Source of the DNA: Verrucomicrobia bacterium UBA7008
GTDB lineage: Bacteria > Verrucomicrobiota > Kiritimatiellia > RFP12 > UBA1067
Length of the DNA stretch: 12,847 nucleotides
Assembly (NCBI GenBank): GCA_002449695.1
Contig: DJXI01000002.1
Span: forward strand, 17,595-30,441
Direction of reading: 5' to 3'
The position numbers and the translations under genes were made by a program. Below the pieces are notes generated by a model that was given only the letters and a program-made list of their open reading frames with translations, was not told the DNA's origin and ran no database searches. Shown here piece after piece: positions 6,847-12,847 of this stretch; the first letter of the stretch is position 1; each line of letters opens with the position of its first letter.

Positions 6847-7333
6847 CCGGATCGGGAAGATCCTCTCGCACGACGCGGGGCCGTTCTGGCAGTTCGTCAA
6901 GTACGGCGCGATCGGTGCGCTGGCCACCGCCGTTCAGGCGGTGGCGTTCTATACGCTGGCGGCGACGGCGCTCCGGTGCCTGACGCCCGACGACGTGGCG
7001 GTGCGGCTCCTGGGGCTGCCCGCCGCGTCGGTGCCGGAGTCCGTGCGCGCGCTCCGGTTCGCGGCGGCGACGGCGCTCGGCTTCGCCGTCTCGAACGTCC
7101 TGTGCTGGCTCCTGAACCGCGCGTTCGTGTTCCGCGCGGGGCGGTACCGCTGGTGGACGGAGCTGGCGCTCTTTCTGCTCGTCTCGGGCACCGCGATGGC
7201 GCTCGCGACGGCGCTCAGCGGCTTTCTGATCGCGTCGTGCGGCCTCATGACGACGCTCGCCGTGCTGGTGGAGGTGGCCGTTTCGTTTTTCTTCAACTTC
7301 ATCCTGCGCAAATTCGTCATCTTCAAGGGGTGA
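6839..7333 (+). CDS. GtrA-like membrane protein
   Basis: A 164-residue membrane protein of the GtrA/DPMS-like family. Four hydrophobic segments lie at about 18-44, 73-95, 107-131 and 138-156. The family signatures are present: FVKYGAIGALAT in the first segment, NVLCWLLNRAFVF after the second and FFNFILRKFVIF at the C-terminus. Family members are thought to flip undecaprenyl-phosphate-linked sugars across the inner membrane or to assist polyprenyl-sugar glycosyltransferases in modifying surface glycans. The particular sugar cannot be read from the sequence. The start ATG lies inside the last codons of the GH109-like gene (8-base overlap), so the two are surely co-transcribed and probably translationally coupled. 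No intrinsic terminator follows; the stop codon is part of the next promoter. Confidence 0.82.
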   Translation: MSDRIGKILSHDAGPFWQFVKYGAIGALATAVQAVAFYTLAATALRCLTPDDVAVRLLGLPAASVPESVRALRFAAATALGFAVSNVLCWLLNRAFVFRAGRYRWWTELALFLLVSGTAMALATALSGFLIASCGLMTTLAVLVEVAVSFFFNFILRKFVIFKG

Positions 7334-7359
7334 CGCGCGCGGCGGCGATGTGATATACT
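7330..7359 (+). promoter_or_regulatory. Promoter of the DUF481 gene, -35 overlapping the gtrA stop codon
   Basis: GTGACG (7330-7335) as -35, an 18-base spacer, and TATACT (7354-7359) as -10 with TG at 7351-7352. The TGA stop of the upstream gene (7331-7333) lies inside the -35. The 30 bases from the stop codon onward (7331-7360) match those at 10623-10652 at 28 positions. Confidence 0.75.
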
Positions 7360-7395
7360 ATGCAGAAATTTGATCAACCCAAGAAGGAAAAACTC

Positions 7396-8412
7396 ATGCA
7401 GACAAAGCTCCTGACCGCGACGATGATCGCGGCACTGGCCGCGACCGCGGCGTTCGCCGACAAGGTGACGCTCGTCTCCGGCTCCACCCTGACCGGCACC
7501 GCGGGCGATTTCAGCGACGGCAAGCTCGCGTTCAAGTCCGACGACCTCGGGGACCTCACGATCGACGTCAAGAAGATCGCGACGCTCGAAAGCGACAAGG
7601 CGCACGTCGTGCGCTATCGCGACATGTCCACCTCGACGGTGCCGCTGACGGTCGTCGACGGCGAGTATCAGGTGAGCGGCGCGGCGCTCGACATGGCGAA
7701 CGTCAAGGACATCGATCCCGCGCCGGAGGCCTGGCACGGCAGCCTCAACTTCATGGGCTCGGTCACGCGCGGCAACACCGTCGGCGAGTCGGCGACCATC
7801 ACGGGCGACCTGAACCGCCGCTGGGAGGAGGACCGTCTGACGATGAACGGCGGCTACTACTACGCGGCGTCGGGCGACACCAAGCAGGACAAGCAGAAGA
7901 CGACGAGCCGCTTCGAGCTGCTCGCGCAGGAAGACCACTTCTGGTCCAAGAAGTTCTACTCCTACGTCAACGGCAAGTACGAGACGGACCGCATCATGGA
8001 TCTCGACTACCGCTGGCGCGTCGGCCTCGGCGGCGGCTACCAGTGGCTGGAGAACGACGACTTCGGCTTCGGCAAGCTCTCGTTCAACCAGGAAGCGGGT
8101 CTGTCGTACGTCGGCGAGAAGTATGAGCACGGCGATGACGACAAGTACGGCGCCTTCCGCTACGCGCACCACCTGTCGTGGGAGATCGCGGCGATCAAGA
8201 ACCTGACCTTCGCGCACAACCTCGAATGGCTGCCGCAGCTCGACGAGTGGGCCGACAACTACATCATCGACACGGACGCGGGCGTCGTCTACGCCTTCAG
8301 CGCCAACTGGCAGCTGGTCGCCCGGGTCGAATGGGACTACAAGAGCAAGGTCAGCTCCGGCGTCAAGCACAGCGACCTGCGCTACGTCCTCGGTCTCGGC
8401 TACAAGTGGTAA
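7396..8412 (+). CDS. DUF481 outer-membrane beta-barrel protein (YdiY-like)
   Basis: Predicted outer-membrane protein of 338 residues. A signal peptide (MQTKLLTATMIAALAATAAFA, residues 1-21) is followed by an N-terminal part of about 85 residues with SGSTLTG and alternating strands. The DUF481 barrel begins near WHGSLNFMGSVTRGNT (113-128). The barrel part has alternating aromatic strands such as MNGGYYYAASG, RFELLAQEDHFWSKKFYSYVNGKYE and RWRVGLGGGYQW, and ends in YVLGLGYKW with a terminal aromatic residue, as barrel proteins do. E. coli YdiY is a member of unknown function; a family member has been described as salt-induced. The ATG at 7360 in the same frame is rejected because it abuts the promoter -10. 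The ATG at 7396 has AAGAAGGA upstream and opens a proper signal peptide. Confidence 0.85.
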   Translation: MQTKLLTATMIAALAATAAFADKVTLVSGSTLTGTAGDFSDGKLAFKSDDLGDLTIDVKKIATLESDKAHVVRYRDMSTSTVPLTVVDGEYQVSGAALDMANVKDIDPAPEAWHGSLNFMGSVTRGNTVGESATITGDLNRRWEEDRLTMNGGYYYAASGDTKQDKQKTTSRFELLAQEDHFWSKKFYSYVNGKYETDRIMDLDYRWRVGLGGGYQWLENDDFGFGKLSFNQEAGLSYVGEKYEHGDDDKYGAFRYAHHLSWEIAAIKNLTFAHNLEWLPQLDEWADNYIIDTDAGVVYAFSANWQLVARVEWDYKSKVSSGVKHSDLRYVLGLGYKW

Positions 8413-8439
8413 GCCGCAAGGCTGACCCCGCGCTGTCCG

Positions 8440-9867
8440 GTGAGAGTCGCGATCTGCTATCCGCCGCTTGCGAGCGAGAAGGGCGTCGCGCTTCTCACTC
8501 AGAACCGACAGTTCCAGTGGTTCTCGCGCCCGACCTACATCTTCCCCGTCGTCCCGGCGACCGCCGCGACGATGGCGAAGGCGGCGGGGCACGAGACCTT
8601 GTTTTTAGACGGCATCGCGGCGGAGCTCTCGCCGGACGAGTTTGACCGGCGGCTCGCCGATTTCCGGCCGGACCTCGTCGTGCTCGAGACGAAAACGCCG
8701 GTCGTCAAGCGCCACTGGAAGTGGATCGACGCGCACGACTACCGCACCGTGCTCGTCGGCGACCACGTCACCGCCCTCCCCGAGGAGTCGATGGCCGCGT
8801 GCAGGGTCGACTACATCCTGACGGGCGGCGACTGGGATTTCCTGCTCAAGAACCTGCTCGAGGCGAATTTCGATCCGGCGCGGTTCGAGCCCGGCATCTG
8901 GTACCGCGAGGCGGGCGCGGTGAAGTCGACGGGGCCGTTCCGCCTCGACCATAGCCTCGACGACGCGCCGTGGATCGACCGCGACCTCGTCAACTGGAAG
9001 CTGTACGCGTACCGCAACGGCAACTTCAGGCGCACGCCCGGCACCTACATCATGGCGGGGCGCGACTGCTGGCACGCGAAGTGCACGTTCTGCAGCTGGA
9101 CGACGCTCTACCCGACGTACCGCCGGCGCGACCCGGTCAACGTCGTCGACGAGATCGAGATGCTCGTCAAAAAGTACGGCGTTCGGGAGATCATGGACGA
9201 TTCCGGCTCGCTGCCGGTCGGCGCGTGGCTGACGACGTTCTGCAACGAGCTGATCCGCCGGGGGCTGCCGAAGAAGCTGCGCATCGACTGCAACATGCGC
9301 TTCGGGCGCCTCGCCTACGAGGACTACGCGCTCATGCGGCGCGCGGGCTTCCGGCTCGTGCTCTTCGGCGTGGAGTCCGCCAACCAGGAGACGCTCGACC
9401 GCTTCTGCAAGTGCCTGACGGTCGCGGACGTGGAGCAGGGCGCGGCATGGGCGTCGCGCGCGGGGCTCGACGTCCACCTCACGTTCATGTTCGGCCACGC
9501 GTGGGAAGGGCCCGCCGAGATCGCCAACACGGTCGCGCTCGCGCGCAAGCTCCTCGCGAACGGCCACGCGGCGACGCTGCAGTGCACGCTCACGATCCCG
9601 TATCCGGGGACGCCGCTTTTCAAGGAGCTGAAGGCGGCGGACGGCCTGACGACGCTCGACTGGGACGACTACGACCAGCGCCGCGCGATCACGAAGACGC
9701 CGCGCGCGACCGAGGCCGAGATCAAGCGCGCCATCCGCCGCGTCTACCGCGGCTTCCTGCAGCCGCGCGCGCTGTGGCACCTCTTCCGCCGCAACCTGTT
9801 CGACGTCGGCTTCTACTACCGCGGCGTGCGCTACCTCGCCGGGCATCTTCTGGACTTCAGATCGTAA
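8440..9867 (+). CDS. Radical SAM enzyme with N-terminal B12-binding-like domain
   Basis: A 475-residue protein with the two-domain plan of cobalamin-type radical SAM enzymes (BchE/HpnJ-like). The N-terminal part (about 1-140) has the Rossmann-like pattern CYPPLAS...PATAATMAKAAGHETLFLDG, but no DxHxxG cobalamin motif is visible. The radical SAM part starts near 200 with AGRDCWHAKCTFCSW. Cys210, Cys215 and Cys218 give CX4CX2C instead of the usual CX3CX2C. Downstream blocks EIMDDSGSLP (250-259), DCNMRFG (283-289), LFGVESANQETLDR (308-321) and TIPYPGTPLF (385-394) are typical of this superfamily. The substrate is not identifiable. GTG start; only 27 bases after the DUF481 stop and 5 bases before truA, so it sits inside a DUF481-rSAM-truA unit. 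The Shine-Dalgarno is weak. Confidence 0.85.
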   Translation: MRVAICYPPLASEKGVALLTQNRQFQWFSRPTYIFPVVPATAATMAKAAGHETLFLDGIAAELSPDEFDRRLADFRPDLVVLETKTPVVKRHWKWIDAHDYRTVLVGDHVTALPEESMAACRVDYILTGGDWDFLLKNLLEANFDPARFEPGIWYREAGAVKSTGPFRLDHSLDDAPWIDRDLVNWKLYAYRNGNFRRTPGTYIMAGRDCWHAKCTFCSWTTLYPTYRRRDPVNVVDEIEMLVKKYGVREIMDDSGSLPVGAWLTTFCNELIRRGLPKKLRIDCNMRFGRLAYEDYALMRRAGFRLVLFGVESANQETLDRFCKCLTVADVEQGAAWASRAGLDVHLTFMFGHAWEGPAEIANTVALARKLLANGHAATLQCTLTIPYPGTPLFKELKAADGLTTLDWDDYDQRRAITKTPRATEAEIKRAIRRVYRGFLQPRALWHLFRRNLFDVGFYYRGVRYLAGHLLDFRS

Positions 9868-9872
9868 CGGCC

Positions 9873-10625
9873 ATGACGACGCGCGCACGCAAATACAAGG
9901 TCGTCATCGCCTACGACGGCACCGCCTATTCGGGCTGGCAGTACCAGGACAACGCCCTCGGCATCCAGCAGGTCGTCGAAGAGGCGCTCGCCTACCTCGA
10001 GGGCGCGCCCGTGCGGATCTTCGGCAGCTCGCGCACCGACGCGGGCGTGCACGCGAAGGGGTTTGTGGGGCACTTCCGTCTGACGAAGCCGATCCCGCCG
10101 AAGAATCTCGTGCGCGCGCTGAATTCGCGCCTGCCCGACGCGGTGCGCATCCTCAAGGCCGCCTACGCGAAGGAGGATTTCGACGCGCGGCTCAGCGCGA
10201 AGGGCAAGGAGTACCGCTACCAGCTCTACCAGGCGGACATCCTGCCGCCGCACCTCGCGCCGTACTGGACGTTCTGCCACCGCCCGCTCGACCTCGCGGC
10301 GATGCGGGAGGCGGCGGCGCATTTCGTCGGCACGCACGACTTCCTCTCCTTCGCGGCGAATCCCAACCGCGCGCTGGAGACGACGGTGCGGACCATCTTC
10401 AGCTTTGAGGTCCGGAAGGCCGGGCACCGCTACACGTTCATCGTGCGCGGCGACGGCTTCCTCTACAAGCAGGTGCGCTCGATGGTCGGCTTCCTCATTT
10501 CCGTCGGCAAGGGCAACGAAAAGCCTGCGGCGGTGAAGGAGCTGCTGGACGGCCACCCGCCGCGCACCGCCCGCGTCGAGACGGCGCCCGCCCGCGGCCT
10601 CTTCCTGCAGAAAGTCTTCTACTGA
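9873..10625 (+). CDS. truA: tRNA pseudouridine(38-40) synthase TruA
   Basis: Isomerises uridines 38, 39 and 40 in the anticodon stem-loop of several tRNAs. The 250-residue length is normal for TruA. The fold starts with VVIAYDGTAYSGWQ (10-23). The catalytic motif GSSRTDAGVHA (51-61) carries the nucleophile Asp56. KEYRYQLY (112-119), GTHDFLSFA (153-161) and GDGFLYKQVRSMVGFLISVG (193-212) are the later conserved blocks, and the C-terminal GLFLQKVFY is typical. The ATG at 9873 is chosen because it precedes the conserved N-terminus by nine residues and follows the previous stop by 5 bases. Its stop codon is embedded in the next promoter. Confidence 0.95.
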   Translation: MTTRARKYKVVIAYDGTAYSGWQYQDNALGIQQVVEEALAYLEGAPVRIFGSSRTDAGVHAKGFVGHFRLTKPIPPKNLVRALNSRLPDAVRILKAAYAKEDFDARLSAKGKEYRYQLYQADILPPHLAPYWTFCHRPLDLAAMREAAAHFVGTHDFLSFAANPNRALETTVRTIFSFEVRKAGHRYTFIVRGDGFLYKQVRSMVGFLISVGKGNEKPAAVKELLDGHPPRTARVETAPARGLFLQKVFY

Positions 10626-10651
10626 CGCGCGCGGCCGGGATGTGATATACT
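10622..10651 (+). promoter_or_regulatory. Promoter of the mraY-like gene, -35 overlapping the truA stop codon
   Basis: CTGACG (10622-10627) as -35, an 18-base spacer, and TATACT (10646-10651) as -10 with TG at 10643-10644. The TGA stop of truA (10623-10625) is within the -35. Only 10 bases separate the -10 from the ATG at 10662, so a very short or absent 5' leader is expected. Confidence 0.75.
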
Positions 10652-10661
10652 ACCCGCCGTC

Positions 10662-11771
10662 ATGCTTTACTATCTGTCCAGTCTGCTCACGCCCTTCTGG
10701 GGGCCGTTCCGTCTCTTCCAGTCCCACGCGCTGCTGCTCGCCGGCGGCACGTTCTTCGCCGCGCTCCTGAGCGCGGCACTTCTGCCGCGGTTGTGGGACC
10801 GGCTGCCGCGCGACCACGGCAAGGCGATCCTCAAGGACATGGGCGGCATGAAATCGGCCGGCAAGCCGACGGGCGCAGGCTTCTACGTGACGCTCATCGC
10901 GCTGCCCGTCATCGTCCTCTTCGCGCCGCTGCGCCCCTGGGACTTCGCTGCCGTCCTCGCGCTCTACGCCGCGATGGTGTTCGGCTACCTCGACGACCGC
11001 AGCGCCGTGCCGTGGGGCGAGCTCAGGAAGGGCCTCCTCGACGCCGTCGTCTCCGTCGCAATCGCGCTCTTCATCTTCCTCGGCCACGCCGAGACCATCG
11101 ACGGCCACGCCGGGCGCTACATGATCACCTGGGTGCCGTTCGTGAAGGACATCGTCTACGTCAACGCGTGGCTGTACGTCCCGTGCGCGGCGTTCATCCT
11201 CTGGTTCGTGATGAACGCGACCAACTGCTCGGACGGCGTCGACGGCCTCGCGGGGTCGCTCACCGAAATCACGCTCGTGGTGCTCGCCGTCTTCCTCTAC
11301 GTCGTCGTCGGCTACCGCCCCGTCGCGCACTACTTCCTGATCCCCGTCTACGCCGAGGCCGCGCGCTGGGCGATCGTCGTCATGATCGTCGCGGGCGCGT
11401 TCGGCGGCTACCTCTGGTTCAACGCGGAGCCCTCGCGCATCCTGATGGGCGACGCCGGCAGCCGCTTCCTCGGCATCCTCGTCGCGACCGCGTGCCTGAT
11501 GACGGGCAATCCGTTCATCGTCCTCGCGCTCGCGCCCGTCGTGCTCGTCAACGGCGGCGGGGGCCTCGGCAAGCTCGTCCTCCTGCGCGTCGCCCGGCGC
11601 CTCGGCTTCCAGATCGGCGACGACAGCGTCATCAAGCGCATCCGCTTCCCGCTCCACGACCACTGCAAGAAGAACCTCGGCTGGTCGAACGCGCAGGTGC
11701 TGATGCGCTTCATCCTCCTGCAGCTGATCATCATGCCGATCCTGCTCATCCTCCTTCTGAAGATCCGCTGA
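10662..11771 (+). CDS. MraY-family undecaprenyl-phosphate phosphoglycosyl transferase, divergent
   Basis: A polytopic inner-membrane protein of 369 residues in the polyprenyl-phosphate N-acetylhexosamine-1-phosphate transferase family. It is closest in overall plan to MraY, which makes lipid I of peptidoglycan from UDP-MurNAc-pentapeptide and undecaprenyl phosphate. Matching features: an MraY-like N-terminus, Asp111-Asp112 after a membrane segment, NATNCSDGVDGLAG (185-198), YLWFNAEPSRILMGDAGS (250-267) with Asp264, and RFPLHDHCKKNLGW (328-341). Differences: HDH replaces the HHH motif, the lysine expected three residues after DD is Ala115, and TMGG reads TGAG. The gene is not in a cell-wall cluster. 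It could be the only MraY of the organism or a paralogue making another lipid-linked sugar. The start aligns with MraY N-termini; no Shine-Dalgarno is seen. Confidence 0.8.
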   Translation: MLYYLSSLLTPFWGPFRLFQSHALLLAGGTFFAALLSAALLPRLWDRLPRDHGKAILKDMGGMKSAGKPTGAGFYVTLIALPVIVLFAPLRPWDFAAVLALYAAMVFGYLDDRSAVPWGELRKGLLDAVVSVAIALFIFLGHAETIDGHAGRYMITWVPFVKDIVYVNAWLYVPCAAFILWFVMNATNCSDGVDGLAGSLTEITLVVLAVFLYVVVGYRPVAHYFLIPVYAEAARWAIVVMIVAGAFGGYLWFNAEPSRILMGDAGSRFLGILVATACLMTGNPFIVLALAPVVLVNGGGGLGKLVLLRVARRLGFQIGDDSVIKRIRFPLHDHCKKNLGWSNAQVLMRFILLQLIIMPILLILLLKIR

Positions 11772-12676
11772 TGCTGCTCGCCTCGATCCTCCTGCTGGCG
11801 CTCACGCGCGCCGAAATCCTCGAGCGCTTCAAGGCCGCGCCCGTCACGAAGGTGTCCGGGCTCGTGCAGGTCATCGCCGACTGCCCCGCCGACATGCGCC
11901 GCGAGTTCCAGGGCCCCGTCGCGACGTTCGTCGCCGACGTCTGCCGCACGCTCTACCGCGCGGAGAACGCGCACGAGCGGCCCTTCGCCGCGCCCGGCAT
12001 CGTCGTCTACGTCGGCGACGTGCGCACCAACGTGACCGCGGTCGTCGTCAAGCCCCGGACGCGCGCCGACGGCTCCGTCTACACGCGCATCTACCTGCCC
12101 GCGCCCGGCTACGCCGACGTCGCGACGCTGCGCCGCGAGACGGTCAAGGCGTTCTACCTCGCCGTCAGGGGCGACGTGCTCGACGACGCGGCGGCAGACA
12201 GGGCGCTGCGCGCCGCCGATCCCGAGCTGCGTATCGCCGACGAATACGCGGCGCTCGCGGCCTGGCTGGACGGCCGCCCGTCGGACGGGGACGACGAGCG
12301 CTACCTTGAAATGATGCGCTCGGTGCTGGCGCCCGGCATCGCCTATAAGACGGACGTCCTGCGCTTCGCCGCGCGGCTCTTCTTCTACCCCGAGGTCCAC
12401 GGCGCGCGGTTCTGCGGCCGGTACGACAGCTGCACGTTCCGCGACGCGATCGTGCTCGCCGCGCACGATCCGTCCATCCGCCTCCTCGCGCTCGTCAAGT
12501 CGTCGCAGGTCGTCGTCTGGGGCGGCGGCCGCGGCGAGGAGCTGCTGGCGGCGGCCGACGCCTATTCGCTTTTCCTGCGCGAGCTCGCGGCGTACCGGAA
12601 GACGCCCGACGAGCTGCGCGCGCTCTTGGACACGGCCGACGCGAAACTGGCGGCCGCCTTCGACGCGGCGCGCTGA
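11771..12676 (+). CDS. Unrecognised exported protein
   Basis: A 301-residue protein that I do not recognise. A short hydrophobic N-terminus (MLLASILLLALTRA) looks like a minimal signal peptide or anchor. The mature part is rich in Ala, Arg and Asp. It has a predicted strand-rich stretch GIVVYVGDVRTNVTAVVV (76-93), then mostly helical segments, and four cysteines (38, 58, 215, 221) that could form disulfides if exported. The helix TLRRETVKAFYLAV (119-132) sits where export-type zinc-peptidase-like proteins carry HExxH, but no HExxH is present. The start ATG overlaps the stop of the mraY-like gene by one base (TGATG), which suggests translational coupling and a shared role at the cell envelope. 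That link is inference only. Confidence 0.75.
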   Translation: MLLASILLLALTRAEILERFKAAPVTKVSGLVQVIADCPADMRREFQGPVATFVADVCRTLYRAENAHERPFAAPGIVVYVGDVRTNVTAVVVKPRTRADGSVYTRIYLPAPGYADVATLRRETVKAFYLAVRGDVLDDAAADRALRAADPELRIADEYAALAAWLDGRPSDGDDERYLEMMRSVLAPGIAYKTDVLRFAARLFFYPEVHGARFCGRYDSCTFRDAIVLAAHDPSIRLLALVKSSQVVVWGGGRGEELLAAADAYSLFLRELAAYRKTPDELRALLDTADAKLAAAFDAAR

Positions 12677-12698
12677 GCCGCCTCGCCCCGCGCGGCGG

Positions 12699-12847
12699 TC
12701 AGACGGCCCAGGCGGGCCAGGGCGTGCGGATTTCCGTCTCGACGCCCGACACCGGATGGCGGAATCTCGCCGCGAGCGCGTGCAGGCAGTGGCCCGTCTG
12801 GTTTTCGACGGCGAACGCGCCGTAGAGACGGTCGTTGACGATGTGCA
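12699..12847 (-). CDS. RluA-family pseudouridine synthase, C-terminal fragment (cut by window edge)
   Basis: Only the last 48 codons are inside the window. The minus-strand reading gives NDRLYGAF...CLHALAARFRHPVSGVETEIRTPWPAW and then TGA. The LHA...FxHPVSG...P pattern is the usual C-terminal end of RluA/RluC/RluD-type enzymes, which make pseudouridine in 23S rRNA or tRNA. The catalytic domain lies outside the window, so the subfamily is not known. It converges with the exported-protein gene, leaving 22 bases between the stops with no clear terminator. Confidence 0.75.
   Translation of the reverse strand, partial: HIVNDRLYGAFAVENQTGHCLHALAARFRHPVSGVETEIRTPWPAWAV

Noticed and set aside
5323..6927. 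534-codon minus-strand frame opposite the GH109-like gene
   Set aside because: It is antisense to a strongly conserved enzyme and the composition is typical of a shadow frame.
8411..8424. Small AGCC-GCAA-GGCT hairpin after the DUF481 stop
   Set aside because: A 4-bp stem with a GNRA loop and no T-tract is too small to be a terminator; chance is likely in GC-rich DNA.
6949..8592. 547-codon minus-strand frame across gtrA and DUF481
   Set aside because: It covers a clear promoter and two well-supported plus-strand genes, and the product shows no family features.
8605..9888. 427-codon minus-strand frame opposite the radical SAM gene
   Set aside because: Shadow frame; the plus-strand protein carries the cysteine cluster and other conserved motifs.
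12677..12698. Terminator between the exported-protein gene and the convergent RluA-type gene
   Set aside because: Only GC-rich bases with a loose CCGCC/GGCGG pairing and no T-tract on either strand.

Overview
This is a GC-rich, densely coded chromosomal segment of a Gram-negative bacterium. The Gram-negative reading rests on an outer-membrane beta-barrel protein, a Tat-exported oxidoreductase-like enzyme and an MraY-family lipid enzyme. The mix of genes (six-domain S1, zinc-ribbon L28, lysine/alanine/proline-rich H1-like protein, GH109-type enzyme, GtrA, DUF481) best fits the PVC superphylum, perhaps Kiritimatiellota or a related gut Verrucomicrobia/Lentisphaerae lineage. That placement is an inference from gene character; no 16S or similar marker is present.

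Layout. Bases 1-181 hold an inverted repeat and the promoter/leader of rpsA. rpsA (182-1924) and rpmB (1952-2182) form a ribosomal-protein unit. gap (2324-3325, GAPDH) has its own A-rich leader and ends at a strong terminator. Convergent to it is a MalG-type sugar ABC permease on the minus strand (3403-4830) that carries a very large extra-membrane insertion. A compact divergent promoter region (4831-4974) separates it from a small histone H1-like gene (4975-5235), which ends in a strong terminator. Next come a GH109-like glycosidase/oxidoreductase (5383-6846) and an overlapping gtrA-like gene (6839-7333). Then follow an outer-membrane DUF481 protein (7396-8412), a radical SAM enzyme (8440-9867) and truA (9873-10625). 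A divergent MraY-family gene (10662-11771) overlaps an unrecognised exported protein (11771-12676) by one base. The 3' end of an RluA-type pseudouridine synthase gene enters from the right edge on the minus strand (12699-12847).

How the parts relate. The left third is housekeeping (translation and glycolysis). The sugar permease and the GH109-like enzyme would fit growth on host or environmental glycans containing N-acetylgalactosamine. GtrA and the MraY-like protein both belong to families that handle undecaprenyl-linked sugars. No single multi-gene defence or secretion system is visible.

Most interesting signals. (1) Promoters share an extended -10 of the form TGATATACTA. Two of them (7331-7360 and 10623-10652) are 28/30 identical, and in both the stop codon of the upstream gene lies inside the -35 box. 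(2) Two genes, the permease and the mraY-like gene, have their -10 so close to the ATG that the mRNA should be leaderless or nearly so. (3) The permease insertion contains a segment resembling GH42 beta-galactosidases. (4) The MraY-family protein departs from the family at several normally conserved positions. (5) The radical SAM enzyme has a CX4CX2C cluster motif in place of CX3CX2C.
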